Shown: positions 43,245 through 52,632, counted from the stretch's first letter. The stretch: DNA of 64,000 bases from Nocardia bhagyanarayanae (GCF_006716565.1 NZ_VFPG01000001.1:1798001-1862000), one strand, 5' to 3'. Translations and numbers: made by a program. Notes: generated from the letters alone by a model not told the origin.

Positions 43245-44414
43245 ATGGATTCGCGGACTGTCGCTTTGATCAGAACGACGTTCAAGGCGGTTGCTGCGGA
43301 GGAAGGGGGGCCGGAAAGACTGGCCAGGTCGTTCTACGCGATCCTGTTCTCGGAGTATCCGCAGGTCCGCGATTTCTTCCCCGCCGCGATGGATTCGCAG
43401 CGTGACCGTCTCGTCAAGGCCATCGGCTACGCGCTCGACCGGCTCGAGGAACCGAACAAGCTGTTGCCTTTCCTCGCTCAACTCGGCCGAGATCACCGCA
43501 AATATGGTGTGCAGGCCGAACACTACGTCGCGGTGGCCACTTCGCTGAAGACCGCGATGCGGCGCTTCGCGGGCACCGAGATGTGGACCGACGAGGTCGA
43601 AAGGGCCTGGGACGAGGGCCTGACGGTTATCAGCGAGACGATGATGGGCGCCGCCGAGAAGGAGGTGACGCCCGCGGTCTGGTCCGGCCGGGTGCTGGAG
43701 AACCGGCTCGTCCTACGCAATCTGGCCATCGTGCGATTACAACTCGACCAGCCGATGCAATACGCCGCAGGGCAATACATGAGCGTGCAGATCCCGTCGC
43801 GACCGCGCATGTGGCGGTACCTCTCGCCCGCCGTGCCCGCGAATGCCAACGGCGAGATCGAGTTCCACGTGCGCGGCGTGCTCGGCGGCTGGGTCAGCCC
43901 CGCCATCGTCGGCCAGACGCAGGTGGGGGATCAGTGGTTGATCGGCTCGCCGCTCGGCGGGCTCGGCGTGCCGCGCAACACGAAACGCAAAATGCTCATG
44001 GTGGGCTGCGGCACCGGAATCGCGCCGCTGCGCGCCCAGCTCATGCAAATGGCGCTGCGGCGAACCAATCCGAAGGTGCACCTGTTCGTCGGCGGGCATC
44101 ACCCGTGCGATCTCTACGATCTGGAGACGCTGAGCAAGCTGGCCATGGCCAACCGCTGGCTGACCGTCACACCGGTCAGCGAGAGCGACGAAAATCCCTG
44201 GTGGCATTACGAAGCCGGGGAGGTCGAGCGAATATGGCCGGGCCTCGAGCCGCGCATGACCGGCCAGATCGGCAAGGTCGTCGCCAGCTACGGGCCGTGG
44301 GCCGACCGCGACGTGCAGATCGTCGGCTCGCCTTCGATGGTGCAGACCACCAAGTTCCGCTTGATGGCGTCGGGCACCCAGACCAAGAACATTCGCCACG
44401 ATCCGCTGTTCTGA
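43245..44414 (+). CDS. Type II flavohemoprotein (Rv0385-like)
   Basis: 389 residues from ATG 43245. Residues 1-135 are a globin domain with the heme-ligand region Arg-Asp-His-Arg-Lys-Tyr-Gly-Val near residue 85 and the B/E-helix segment Phe-Tyr-Ala-Ile-Leu-Phe. The rest is a ferredoxin-NADP reductase unit: FAD motif Arg-Met-Trp-Arg-Tyr-Leu-Ser near residue 187 and NAD loop Gly-Cys-Gly-Thr-Gly-Ile-Ala-Pro near 252. In type I Hmp proteins FAD, NAD(P)H and haem carry out NO dioxygenation; type II members (M. tuberculosis Rv0385, which neighbours clpB) differ at the haem pocket and FAD site and have been linked to lactate or membrane-lipid electron transfer. The true electron donor is open. Confidence 0.85.
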   Translation: MDSRTVALIRTTFKAVAAEEGGPERLARSFYAILFSEYPQVRDFFPAAMDSQRDRLVKAIGYALDRLEEPNKLLPFLAQLGRDHRKYGVQAEHYVAVATSLKTAMRRFAGTEMWTDEVERAWDEGLTVISETMMGAAEKEVTPAVWSGRVLENRLVLRNLAIVRLQLDQPMQYAAGQYMSVQIPSRPRMWRYLSPAVPANANGEIEFHVRGVLGGWVSPAIVGQTQVGDQWLIGSPLGGLGVPRNTKRKMLMVGCGTGIAPLRAQLMQMALRRTNPKVHLFVGGHHPCDLYDLETLSKLAMANRWLTVTPVSESDENPWWHYEAGEVERIWPGLEPRMTGQIGKVVASYGPWADRDVQIVGSPSMVQTTKFRLMASGTQTKNIRHDPLF

Positions 44415-44420
44415 GTCGTC

Positions 44421-44497
44421 GTTCCGGCGAAGGTCGGGATCCAAGCGGGTGACGACTATCCGCGGGTCTGCGACTGGATCCCGGCCTTCGCCGGAAC
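44421..44497. repeat. REP-like 23-bp inverted repeat between convergent genes
   Basis: The arms 44421-44443 and 44475-44497 match at 22 of 23 positions around a 31-base loop. The sequence (GTTCCGGCGAAGG...GGGATCCA) is of the widespread REP type whose translation reads Val-Pro-Ala-Lys-Ala-Gly-Ile-Gln. Placement between two convergent stops suits a bidirectional terminator or mRNA stabiliser. Confidence 0.75.
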
Positions 44498-44505
44498 GAT
44501 GGCTG

Positions 44506-45282
44506 TCAAAGTCCTTCGTATTGAATGCATTCGGCGGGCGTGCCGGTCTCGACCAGCCGATCCAGGGTGGCTCGCGTCATCGCGGGTGAACCGCACACGA
44601 GGACCTGGTGGTGATCGAAGGCGCCGTGCGAGCCGACCACGTCGGCGAGGGTGCCCTGGAGCAGTTCGTCCGCGGGAAAGCCGATGTCGACGCGCGTCTG
44701 CTCGTACCACTCGTCTTCCCAGTTCGGGTCGTCCAGGCTCTCCACCACCGGGACGACGGTGAGCCAGTCCAGCTCCTCGGCGAGCAGGTAGAGCATGTCG
44801 GCGGCGTACAGGTCGCGCGGCGAACTGCCGCCGACGAACAGGTAGGTGCGCGGCGGCTCGGACACCCGCGCCAGTTCCAGGATCTGCGAACGCATCGGTG
44901 CCAGGCCGGTGCCCCCCGCGATCATCACCACTTCGTCGCCCTCCGGGTCGACGGTGAAAGTGCCCTGCGGCGCGGCGATGCGCCACTCGTCGCCCGGCTG
45001 GGTGTCGGCGACCAGCGAGCCGCTGAGCCAGCCGCCCGGCACGGTGCGCACGTGGAACTCCAGCTTGCCGTCCAGCGAGGGCGGTAGCGCGGGGGAGAGC
45101 CTGCGGCGCACGCCGGGCTGCTGCGGCACCCGGACCTCGACGGATTGGCCCGCGACGAACGGCACGAACTCGCCGATCAGGCGGATCACCGCCACGTCGT
45201 GGCGTAAGCGGTGGTGGCCGACGACGGTCGAGGTCCACTCCGCTTGCGCGACTCCGTTGCCGAGCGCGCCCGGCTCCGTCAT
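44506..45282 (-). CDS. Globin-less FAD/NAD reductase, flavohemoprotein paralogue
   Basis: 258 residues from ATG 45282 with AGAGGAG upstream. It corresponds to the reductase half of the neighbouring flavohemoproteins: beta-barrel FAD domain with Arg-Arg-Arg-Leu-Ser-Pro-Ala, Gly-Gly-Trp-Leu-Ser, and the NAD loop Gly-Gly-Thr-Gly-Leu-Ala-Pro. No globin is attached. It lies 40 bases downstream of the flavohemoprotein at 45323-46480 and is probably co-transcribed. It may supply electrons to another haem or diiron protein. Confidence 0.83.
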   Translation of the reverse strand: MTEPGALGNGVAQAEWTSTVVGHHRLRHDVAVIRLIGEFVPFVAGQSVEVRVPQQPGVRRRLSPALPPSLDGKLEFHVRTVPGGWLSGSLVADTQPGDEWRIAAPQGTFTVDPEGDEVVMIAGGTGLAPMRSQILELARVSEPPRTYLFVGGSSPRDLYAADMLYLLAEELDWLTVVPVVESLDDPNWEDEWYEQTRVDIGFPADELLQGTLADVVGSHGAFDHHQVLVCGSPAMTRATLDRLVETGTPAECIQYEGL

Positions 45283-45322
45283 GAGAACTCCTCTGTAGTT
45301 GTGCGGCGCGTGCCGCTGTGGA

Positions 45323-46480
45323 TCAGACGGGATCGCAGCTGATGACGTGTTCCGGCGTACCGACCGCGATGAGCGCCCTGCGGGTGTCGGCGATCATCCG
45401 CGCCGAGCCCGCGATCTGGATCTGGCGGTCGGCCCACGCGCCGAAGCTGGCCACCACCGCGCCCAGATTGCCGACCAGCCTGCGGTGCATGCCGTAGGGC
45501 GCGTCGGCGGCGGGGTGCGGGTACCACCACGGGTTGGTCTTCTGCTCGCAGACCGGGACGATGGTGAGCCACGGGTTGCTCTGCGAGAGCTGCCACATGT
45601 TCTCCACGTCGTATAGGTCGCACGGGTAGCGACCGCCGATGAAGAAGTGCACGCGCGGGTTGATGCCGCGCTGGCTCATCTCGATGAGCTGGGCGCGCAG
45701 CGGGGCGATGCCGGTGCCCGCGCCGATCAGCAGCACGTCGCGTCCGGCGTCGCGGTCCACGTGCAGGCCGCCGAGCGGGCCGCCGATCAGCCAGCGATCG
45801 CCGACCTGCGTCTCGTTGACGATGGCCGGGCTCACCCAGCCGCCGCGGATCTTGCGCACGTGGAATTCGATCTCGCCGTAGGGATTCGACGGAATCGCCG
45901 GGGAGAAGTAGCGCCACATCTTGGGCCGCTGCGGCACGGCGACGGGCACGTACTGTCCGGCTTGGTAGGGCACTGGCGAGTCGGACTGCAAACGCACGAT
46001 CGCCAGGTCCTCGAGCACCCTGCGGTGGCCGACCACCGTCGCCTCCCAGTACGGCTGGGACTTGTCGGAGTTGGCGCCGATCGCCATCGACGCCGAGATC
46101 AAAATGGTGATGTCGCGCCAGCCCTCTTCGAGCTGACGGTTCCACATCGCGCCGTTGTACACGCGGAACGCGGCGAGCAACGCGCGGCCCGCCTGGTCGT
46201 AGTGTGCGGCCTCGACGCCGTATTTCCGATGGTCGCGCGCCAGCTGCTCGAGAAACTTCTGCGCGCGGTCCCAGTCCTCCAGGTGGTCGAGCACGAACTG
46301 GATGGCCGTGGCCAGCCGTTTCGGTTGCATGTCCATCGCGGGCGGGAACAGCTCGCGCAAACGCGGGTTCTCGGCGAACAGATGACCATAGAACGCACTG
46401 ATCAACCGCTCGGGTCCGCCCGGTGACTCGCTCACCGAACGGAAGTTGGCGCGGACCAGCGCTGCCGAACGCGCATCCAC
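45323..46480 (-). CDS. Type II flavohemoprotein, second copy
   Basis: 385 residues from GTG 46480 with AGGGA about eight bases upstream. The globin domain (residues 1-135) has Arg-Asp-His-Arg-Lys-Tyr-Gly-Val like its paralogue, followed by the FAD motif Arg-Met-Trp-like Lys-Met-Trp-Arg-Tyr-Phe-Ser and the NAD loop Gly-Ala-Gly-Thr-Gly-Ile-Ala-Pro. It has an Asp-Arg-like insertion near the C-terminus (Trp-Trp-Tyr-Pro-His-Pro). First gene of a two-gene unit with the reductase at 44506. The two flavohemoproteins are oriented toward each other. Confidence 0.85.
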   Translation of the reverse strand: MDARSAALVRANFRSVSESPGGPERLISAFYGHLFAENPRLRELFPPAMDMQPKRLATAIQFVLDHLEDWDRAQKFLEQLARDHRKYGVEAAHYDQAGRALLAAFRVYNGAMWNRQLEEGWRDITILISASMAIGANSDKSQPYWEATVVGHRRVLEDLAIVRLQSDSPVPYQAGQYVPVAVPQRPKMWRYFSPAIPSNPYGEIEFHVRKIRGGWVSPAIVNETQVGDRWLIGGPLGGLHVDRDAGRDVLLIGAGTGIAPLRAQLIEMSQRGINPRVHFFIGGRYPCDLYDVENMWQLSQSNPWLTIVPVCEQKTNPWWYPHPAADAPYGMHRRLVGNLGAVVASFGAWADRQIQIAGSARMIADTRRALIAVGTPEHVISCDPV

Positions 46481-47001
46481 GACGAGATTCCCTTCCTTCC
46501 CGCTTGTAGCTGCGCATCCGTTATCGACTGCTGCGCAGGGACGTGCCCGTAACCGGCGGTCCATCGGGGTACAAGTATCCCCGAAAAGTCCGTGGTCGTG
46601 TGGGTATGCGCAGCACGCTCTCGACCGCTCCGAGTTATCCCTCGGCTAAGTCGGCAGCTCGGGATGTCGGCCCGGCCGGCTCTCGCGGCGCGCACGCGCC
46701 CGCTGTTGCCTTGCTGCGCTCGGCCCCATGGTCGGGCCCTCGACCAGGATAACGGGGGCGGGCGAACCTTTCATGGTGTGGTTCTCTGGATGGGTACCTG
46801 CAACGGGAGTGCAGGGGCCGCTTGTGCGCCGTCTACGCACAAGTCGACCAGCGAGGGTGAAGCTGCTCACGCCCCGGCAACGGCGGGGGCGGGTGTACCT
46901 GCTCAGGGTGTGGTTCTCTGGACGGGTACCTGCAACGGGAGGGCAGGGGCCGCTTGTGCGCCGTTTACGCACAAGTTCACCAGCGGGGGCGTGAACCCTG
47001 C
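46481..47001. other. Intergenic region (521 bp) with tandem repeats
   Basis: Between the flavohemoprotein (start 46480) and a flavin oxidoreductase (stop 47002), both on the minus strand. The left half is promoter-like sequence with the 46564 dyad; the right half is taken by the 132-bp repeats. No gene is supported. Confidence 0.6.
46564..46584. promoter_or_regulatory. Dyad upstream of second flavohemoprotein
   Basis: TCGGGG (46564-46569) and CCCCGA (46579-46584) flank an AT-rich 9-base core TACAAGTAT, 84 bases before GTG 46480. It may be an operator; no regulator is known. Confidence 0.4.
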
Positions 47002-47013
47002 TCACCCGGCAAC
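46750..47013. repeat. 132-bp tandem duplication with hairpins
   Basis: GGTGTGGTTCTCTGGA occurs at 46775 and 46907, and the following 90 bases match with few differences. Each copy carries a hairpin CTTGTGCG-N7-CGCACAAG (46821-46843 and 46953-46975). The end of the unit resembles the 3' end of the flavin oxidoreductase gene, so the unit may have arisen by duplicating the gene's terminator. Confidence 0.8.
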
Positions 47014-47886
47014 GGCGGCGCGAACGGCGGGGGCGACCTGTTCGGCGTAGCGGCGGATCTGTTCGGCCGGGTCGCCCTCGGTCGGCCAGAAGACGAAGCC
47101 GTCGATGCGCTGCTCGACGTGCAGCGCGGTCAGATCGTCCACCCACCGGCTCACCGGTCCTTCGAGGAAGCCGTGGTCGACGCCGTTGTCGGTGATGGTG
47201 CCCGAGACGTTGTAGACCCGGCGGATCGCGTGCGGGTCCCGGCCCGCGGCCGCCGCCGCGTCGTCGATCCGCTTGCCCGCCTCGGTGAGGAACTCCGGCG
47301 GCGCCCAGGCGGCCGAGGGCAGCCAGCCGTCGGCGAGCGTGCCGGTCAGCGTCTGCATACGCGGTCCCATCGCGCCGAGCCAGATGCCGGGATCGTGCCT
47401 CGGCCGCGGGCCGGGATGCGCGCCCGCGAGCCGGTGGAACGCGCCGGGCACCCGGACGGCGCGCTCGTCGCTCCACATCGCGCGGATGACGTGGATCGCC
47501 TCGGCCAGCGCCCGCACCGCCTCGCCCTTGCTCAGCCGCTCGCCGCCCATGGCCGCGATGGCGTCCCAGAACGCGCCGGCTCCCAGCCCGAGCTGGATCC
47601 GCCCGCCGGTCATGATGTCCAGCGAGGCGACGGATTTGGCGAGGACCGCGGGGTTGCGCAGCGGCAGGTTCGCGACGTCGGGAAAGAAGGTGATCCGTTC
47701 GGTGCGCACCGCGAGCGCGGTGATCAGGGTCCAGGTGTCCAGGAAACGGCGCTGGTAGGGGTGGTCCTGGATGCCGATGAGGTCGAGTTCGGCGGATTCG
47801 GCGTAGGCCGCCACCTGGGTGAGCTGGTGGTAGTCGTCGGCGTCGGGGATCAGGAAAAGTCCGAATTCGACAGGGCGAGCGCTCAT
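47002..47886 (-). CDS. LLM-class flavin-dependent oxidoreductase
   Basis: 294 residues from ATG 47886. The luciferase-like TIM barrel is shown by Glu-Phe-Gly-Leu-Phe-Leu-Ile at the start, Gln-Asp-His-Pro-Tyr near residue 39, and the family segment Gly-Arg-Ile-Gln-Leu-Gly-Leu-Gly-Ala-Gly near 92. Such enzymes use FMN or F420; Nocardia make F420 and many actinobacterial members use it. Substrate unknown. Eight bases separate it from the upstream quinone reductase gene, implying an operon. Confidence 0.85.
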   Translation of the reverse strand: MSARPVEFGLFLIPDADDYHQLTQVAAYAESAELDLIGIQDHPYQRRFLDTWTLITALAVRTERITFFPDVANLPLRNPAVLAKSVASLDIMTGGRIQLGLGAGAFWDAIAAMGGERLSKGEAVRALAEAIHVIRAMWSDERAVRVPGAFHRLAGAHPGPRPRHDPGIWLGAMGPRMQTLTGTLADGWLPSAAWAPPEFLTEAGKRIDDAAAAAGRDPHAIRRVYNVSGTITDNGVDHGFLEGPVSRWVDDLTALHVEQRIDGFVFWPTEGDPAEQIRRYAEQVAPAVRAAVAG

Positions 47887-47894
47887 CTCGCGGC

Positions 47895-48830
47895 TCAGAT
47901 GGTGAGTACGGTCTTGCCGCGCGCGCCCGTGGCGCCGAGCACGGTTGACGCTTCCTCTAGCGGGACGGTCGCGTCGATGGGCACCACCACGTCGCCCGCC
48001 GCGACGCGCGCCAGCAACCGGGTCAGTTCCGGCGCCCGGCCCTTGGACTCGAAGTTGCCGCCGCGTAGACCGCGCTCACGCAGCGCGGCCTCGTCGGCCG
48101 CGAAGACGGTGGTGTAGACCGCGCCGCCCGCGCGCACGAGTTCGGTCAGCGGCGCGAGCGCTTCGGGCGGGCTGACCAGATCGAAGAGCACGTCGATGCC
48201 GTCGGGCTCGGTGGACCGCACCGAATCGGCGACGGACGCGCGGGTGTAGTCCACCGTCTCCGCCGCGCCGAGCCTGGTCATCTGGTCGGCCGTGTCGCCG
48301 CGCGCCGTCGCGATGACGTGCGCGCCCGCGATATTGGCCAGCTGCACGAGAAACGACCCGACGCCGCCGGTGGCGCCGACGATCAGCACCTTCTGGCCGG
48401 GCCGGATCTGGGCCGCGTCGACCAGGTCCTGCGCGGTGACGCCCGCGGTCGGCAGCGCCGCGGCGGCCATCGTGGTGACCGGTTCCGGGATGGGTACCAG
48501 CGTCGCGTCCTCCGGGAGCACCGAGTATTCGGCGAAGCTGCCGTGCCCGGCGGGCGGGACGAGGAACTTGCCGACCACCCGATCGCCGATCGTGAACTTC
48601 GTGACGCCGGGGCCGACCGAGGCGATGCTGCCCGCGCCGTCCACGCCGAGGATCGCCGGAAAGTCGTGCGGCATCCGGCCTTCCAGGATGCCATTGGCCA
48701 TCTTCAGGTCGAAGGGGTTGACGCCCGCGGCGTCGAGCTGCACCTTGACCGCTTGCGCGCCCGGCTCGGGTACCGGCATCTCGGCCAGCTCGACGGGTTC
48801 TCCGAACTTCCGTACCACGATCGCGCGCAT
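47895..48830 (-). CDS. Zinc-free NADPH:quinone oxidoreductase (MDR)
   Basis: 311 residues from ATG 48830 with GAGGAG eight bases upstream. MDR fold: N-terminal Gly-Val-Asn-Pro-Phe-Asp segment near residue 37, nucleotide loop Gly-Ala-Thr-Gly-Gly-Val-Gly near 151, and no zinc ligands. It probably reduces quinones or enones with NADPH. Co-transcribed with the LLM oxidoreductase downstream; transcribed divergently from clpB. Confidence 0.87.
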   Translation of the reverse strand: MRAIVVRKFGEPVELAEMPVPEPGAQAVKVQLDAAGVNPFDLKMANGILEGRMPHDFPAILGVDGAGSIASVGPGVTKFTIGDRVVGKFLVPPAGHGSFAEYSVLPEDATLVPIPEPVTTMAAAALPTAGVTAQDLVDAAQIRPGQKVLIVGATGGVGSFLVQLANIAGAHVIATARGDTADQMTRLGAAETVDYTRASVADSVRSTEPDGIDVLFDLVSPPEALAPLTELVRAGGAVYTTVFAADEAALRERGLRGGNFESKGRAPELTRLLARVAAGDVVVPIDATVPLEEASTVLGATGARGKTVLTI

Positions 48831-48997
48831 CGGTTCCGCTCCTCGGTTCGGCTGAAGGGTGATGCATCAACTAACCGCTTTTGGTGCTCGTATGCATCCC
48901 TACACCACCGACGCCGTGATTCATCGCATTCGGCGATGGCGCGGCGTAGCGTTGAGCCGCGGAAATCGGCCGGGTGGCGGGCCGGAAAATTTTTAAA

Positions 48998-49018
48998 CTT
49001 GAGCGGAACAGACTCAAC
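48998..49018 (+). promoter_or_regulatory. HAIR operator upstream of clpB
   Basis: CTTGAGC-GGAACAG-ACTCAAC (48998-49018) is a near-perfect HspR box with a seven-base spacer. It overlaps the -35 of the sigma-H-like promoter, so HspR would block it. Confidence 0.85.
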
Positions 49019-49030
49019 CTCCCGCACGTT
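49005..49030 (+). promoter_or_regulatory. Sigma-H-like promoter of clpB
   Basis: GGAACA (49005-49010) and CGTT (49027-49030) fit GGAAYA-N16-CGTT. The start would be near 49036, leaving a leader of about 80 bases. The -35 lies inside the HAIR spacer. Confidence 0.6.
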
Positions 49031-49117
49031 GGACCGATTGGAACAGCACGAGCCCGCACGCGATCGCGCGCGGGAAGGGCACTCGATGCTGCGGAATCGA
49101 CTCGAGGAAGGTGACTT

Positions 49118-51673
49118 GTGGACTCGTTCAATCCCACCACCAAGACCCAGGCGGCGCTGACCGCGGCCCTCCAGGCGGCGTCGGCCGCGGGCAACCCGGA
49201 GATTCGTCCGGCGCACTTGCTGGTGGCGTTGCTCGATCAGACCGACGGCATCGCCGCCCCACTGCTGAAGGCCGTCGGCGTCGACCCCGCGACGGTTCGG
49301 CGCGAGGCACAGGACATCGTCGACCGGCTGCCGAGGGCGACCGGCGCGACCACGACGCCGAACCTCGGGCGCGAGGCGCTCGGCGCCATCACCGCGGCCC
49401 AGCGGCTGGCCACCGAACTCGGGGACGAGTACGTCTCCACCGAGCACGTCGTCGTCGGCCTCGCCGAGGGCGACTCGGACGTCACCAAGCTGCTCACCAA
49501 GCACGGCGCGACGGCCGACGCGCTGCGCGAGGCGTTCACCACCGTGCGCGGCAGCGCCCGGGTGACCAACCCCGATCCCGAGGGCAGCTACCAGGCGCTG
49601 GAGAAGTACTCCACCGATCTCACCGCGGCCGCGCGCTCCGGCAAGCTAGACCCGGTCATCGGGCGCGACACCGAGATCCGGCGCGTCGTCCAGGTGCTGA
49701 GCCGCCGCACCAAGAACAACCCGGTGCTGATCGGCGAGCCCGGCGTCGGCAAGACCGCCATCGTCGAGGGACTGGCCCAGCGCATCGTGGCGGGCGACGT
49801 GCCCGAGTCGCTGCGCGGAAAGTCCGTTGTCGCACTGGATCTCGGCGCGATGGTGGCGGGCGCGAAGTACCGAGGCGAATTCGAGGAACGGCTCAAGGCC
49901 GTGCTCGAGGAGATCAAGAACAGCGCCGGACAGATCATCACCTTCATCGACGAGCTGCACACCATCGTCGGCGCCGGCGCGACCGGCGAATCGGCGATGG
50001 ACGCGGGCAACATGATCAAGCCGATGCTGGCCCGCGGCGAACTGCGGCTGGTCGGCGCGACCACGCTGGAGGAGTACCGCAAGCACATCGAGAAGGACGC
50101 CGCGCTGGAGCGCCGCTTCCAGCAGGTGCTGGTCGGCGAGCCCTCGGTGGAGGACACCGTCGGCATCCTGCGCGGCATCAAGGAGCGCTACGAGGTGCAC
50201 CACGGCGTGCGCATCACCGACTCCGCGCTGGTGGCCGCGGCCACCCTCTCCGACCGCTACATCACCTCGCGGTTCCTGCCGGACAAGGCGATCGACCTTG
50301 TCGACGAGTCGGCCTCGCGGCTGCGCATGGAGATCGACTCGCGCCCGGTGGAGATCGATGAGGTCGAGCGCGCGGTGCGTCGCCTCGAGATCGAAGAGGT
50401 CGCGCTGACCAAGGAGACCGACGAGGCCTCCAAACAGCGCTTGGAGAAGCTGCGCCAGGAACTGGCCGACGACCGCGAGAAGCTCAACCAGCTGACCACC
50501 CGGTGGCAGAACGAGAAGAAGGCCATCGATCAGGTCCGTTCGCTCAAGGAACAGCTGGAGAGCCTGCGCGGCGAGTCGGAGCGCGCCGAACGCGACGGCG
50601 ATCTCGGCAAGGCGGCCGAGCTGCGCTACGGCCGGATCCCGACGCTGGAGAAGGAACTCGCGCAGGCCGAGAAGGCCAACGGCGCCGCGCCCGACGGCGA
50701 GGTGATGCTCAAGGAGGAGGTCGGCCCCGACGACATCGCCGAGGTGGTGTCCGCGTGGACCGGCATCCCGGTGGGCAGGCTGATGGAGGGCGAGACTCAG
50801 AAGCTGCTCCGGATGGAGGACGAGCTCGAGCGTCGCGTCGTCGGACAGAAGGAGGCCGTGCAGGCCGTCTCCGACGCGGTGCGCAGGGCGCGCGCAGGCG
50901 TCGCCGACCCGAACCGGCCGACCGGCTCGTTCATGTTCGTCGGCCCCACCGGCGTCGGCAAGACCGAGCTGGCGAAGGCGTTGGCGGACTTCCTCTTCGA
51001 CGACGAACGCGCCATGGTGCGGATCGACATGAGCGAATACAGCGAGAAGCACTCGGTGGCCCGTCTGGTCGGCGCCCCGCCCGGCTACGTCGGCTACGAC
51101 CAGGGCGGCCAGCTCACCGAGGCGGTGCGGCGCAGGCCGTACACCGTGGTGCTGTTCGACGAGATCGAGAAGGCGCACCCGGATGTGTTCGACATCTTGC
51201 TCGCCGTGCTCGACGAGGGACGGCTCACCGACGGCCAGGGCCGCACGGTGGACTTCCGCAACACCATCCTCATCCTCACCTCGAACCTGGGTGCGGGCGG
51301 TGACAAGGACTTCGTCATGAACGCGGTGCGCTCGGCGTTCAAGCCGGAGTTCCTCAACCGGCTCGACGACGTGGTCATGTTCCACTCGCTCGACGAGGAG
51401 CAGCTGGAGCGGATCGTCGACATCCAGCTCGACCAGCTGCAGAAGCGGCTGTCGCAGCGCAGGCTGAAGCTGGACGTCAGCGATTCGGCCAGGTTCTGGC
51501 TCGCGGTGCGCGGCTACGACCCGGTGTACGGCGCGCGACCGTTGCGGAGGCTGATCCAGCAGTCCATCGGCGACACCCTCGCCAAGGAACTGCTCGCCGG
51601 CGAGGTCACCGACGGCGACACGGTCAAGGTCGGCGTGAGCGGCAACGGCGACGGTCTGATCGTCGGCAGGTGA
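49118..51673 (+). CDS. clpB: Disaggregase ClpB (Hsp100)
   Basis: 851 residues from GTG 49118. The N-terminus ([10 protein letters not shown]) matches actinobacterial ClpB. A Clp N domain leads to AAA+ module 1 (Walker A Gly-Glu-Pro-Gly-Val-Gly-Lys-Thr near 205), the ClpB-specific coiled-coil middle domain (about residues 395-525, rich in Glu, Lys, Leu), and AAA+ module 2 (Gly-Pro-Thr-Gly-Val-Gly-Lys-Thr near 607). It extracts proteins from aggregates with DnaK. Promoter elements show joint HspR and sigma-H control. Confidence 0.97.
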   Translation: MDSFNPTTKTQAALTAALQAASAAGNPEIRPAHLLVALLDQTDGIAAPLLKAVGVDPATVRREAQDIVDRLPRATGATTTPNLGREALGAITAAQRLATELGDEYVSTEHVVVGLAEGDSDVTKLLTKHGATADALREAFTTVRGSARVTNPDPEGSYQALEKYSTDLTAAARSGKLDPVIGRDTEIRRVVQVLSRRTKNNPVLIGEPGVGKTAIVEGLAQRIVAGDVPESLRGKSVVALDLGAMVAGAKYRGEFEERLKAVLEEIKNSAGQIITFIDELHTIVGAGATGESAMDAGNMIKPMLARGELRLVGATTLEEYRKHIEKDAALERRFQQVLVGEPSVEDTVGILRGIKERYEVHHGVRITDSALVAAATLSDRYITSRFLPDKAIDLVDESASRLRMEIDSRPVEIDEVERAVRRLEIEEVALTKETDEASKQRLEKLRQELADDREKLNQLTTRWQNEKKAIDQVRSLKEQLESLRGESERAERDGDLGKAAELRYGRIPTLEKELAQAEKANGAAPDGEVMLKEEVGPDDIAEVVSAWTGIPVGRLMEGETQKLLRMEDELERRVVGQKEAVQAVSDAVRRARAGVADPNRPTGSFMFVGPTGVGKTELAKALADFLFDDERAMVRIDMSEYSEKHSVARLVGAPPGYVGYDQGGQLTEAVRRRPYTVVLFDEIEKAHPDVFDILLAVLDEGRLTDGQGRTVDFRNTILILTSNLGAGGDKDFVMNAVRSAFKPEFLNRLDDVVMFHSLDEEQLERIVDIQLDQLQKRLSQRRLKLDVSDSARFWLAVRGYDPVYGARPLRRLIQQSIGDTLAKELLAGEVTDGDTVKVGVSGNGDGLIVGR

Positions 51674-51680
51674 GTGTGAT

Positions 51681-51716
51681 CGGACGCCCCGGCCCCGGTG
51701 CGGGCCGGGGCGTCCG
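51681..51716 (+). terminator. GC-rich hairpin after clpB
   Basis: A 15-bp perfect stem (51681-51695 with 51702-51716) and a 6-base loop begin seven bases after the clpB stop. There is no U run. Confidence 0.8.
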
Positions 51717-51858
51717 GGTGTTCGGCGTGGCTCGCCGAATCGGCTCGGTCACCTGGACGTGACGGTCGACACGCAGCCCAGGCGCTGCCGGACGAAGTCC
51801 GTCGAAAACACCTCGCGCATGGCCGGAGCGGATGCGGAGGTACGCATACCCTGGAGGC

Positions 51859-52632
51859 ATGACGAACCCGAAGGATCCCTGGGGACAGCGGCCGGAGGAT
51901 GCGCCGACCGAGCACCTCGGTTCGCCGGGTGCGTCCGGCTACGACCCGTCCGGGGACACCACGAGGTATCCGTCGACCGAGCAGTACGAGTGGGGTCCGC
52001 CGCCCGCGAACGCCACCAAGCAGCTCCCGCCGATGGAGCACCAGTGGGGTGCTTACGAAAGCCCCTACGGCACGCAGTGGCAGGGCGCGCCGGGCCAGCC
52101 CACGGGCGTCCCGCCCGCCGGTGTGCCGCCGGGCGGTCCACCGATGGATCAGCCGCCGCCCAAACGCAATACGGGTCTGTGGATCGCGCTCGCGCTCGGC
52201 GTCGTCGCGCTCGTCGCGGTGGCCGGGGTGGTCGCCGGGCTGGTGCTCGGCGGTCGTGACTCGTCGACCACGACGGCGGGCGGCACGACGACCGCGCCGT
52301 TCCCCACCGGTCGTGCGTTCCCGACGGAGAACCCGTCGCCGCGCGACCCGTCGCCGAGTGGTCTGCCCGGCCTGCCCGGAATCGACGAGTTGGGCGCGAC
52401 CATGGGCACCATCAGCGCCAACAACGGCGGCCAGCTCACCATCGACACCGTCTCCGGCAACACGGTGAACGTCTCGACCGACGAACTCACCCAGGTGATC
52501 TCGCTCTCCGGCGCGAAGCCCGCCGACCTGCCCGTGGGCGACATGGTCGTGGTGCAGGGCGACAAGGGACAGGACGGATCGATCCGCGCGAGGATCATCA
52601 TCAGCACCACGCTGCCCGGCGGCGGAAGATGA
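51859..52632 (+). CDS. Membrane-anchored DUF5666-type protein
   Basis: 257 residues from ATG 51859; the only purine-rich stretch is one base before the start, too close for a ribosome site, and TACCCT lies six bases upstream, so the mRNA may be leaderless. The cytoplasmic head is Pro/Gly/Tyr-rich (Pro-Lys-Asp-Pro-Trp-Gly...), then a membrane segment near residues 107-132, a Thr/Pro-rich linker and an outer DUF5666-like OB domain (Gly-Thr-Ile-Ser-Ala-Asn-Asn-Gly-Gly-Gln-Leu-Thr) of about 75 residues. Function unknown. Confidence 0.75.
   Translation: MTNPKDPWGQRPEDAPTEHLGSPGASGYDPSGDTTRYPSTEQYEWGPPPANATKQLPPMEHQWGAYESPYGTQWQGAPGQPTGVPPAGVPPGGPPMDQPPPKRNTGLWIALALGVVALVAVAGVVAGLVLGGRDSSTTTAGGTTTAPFPTGRAFPTENPSPRDPSPSGLPGLPGIDELGATMGTISANNGGQLTIDTVSGNTVNVSTDELTQVISLSGAKPADLPVGDMVVVQGDKGQDGSIRARIIISTTLPGGGR

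Noticed and set aside
46750..47013. CRISPR array
   Set aside because: Two long tandem copies only, no unique spacers and no cas genes.
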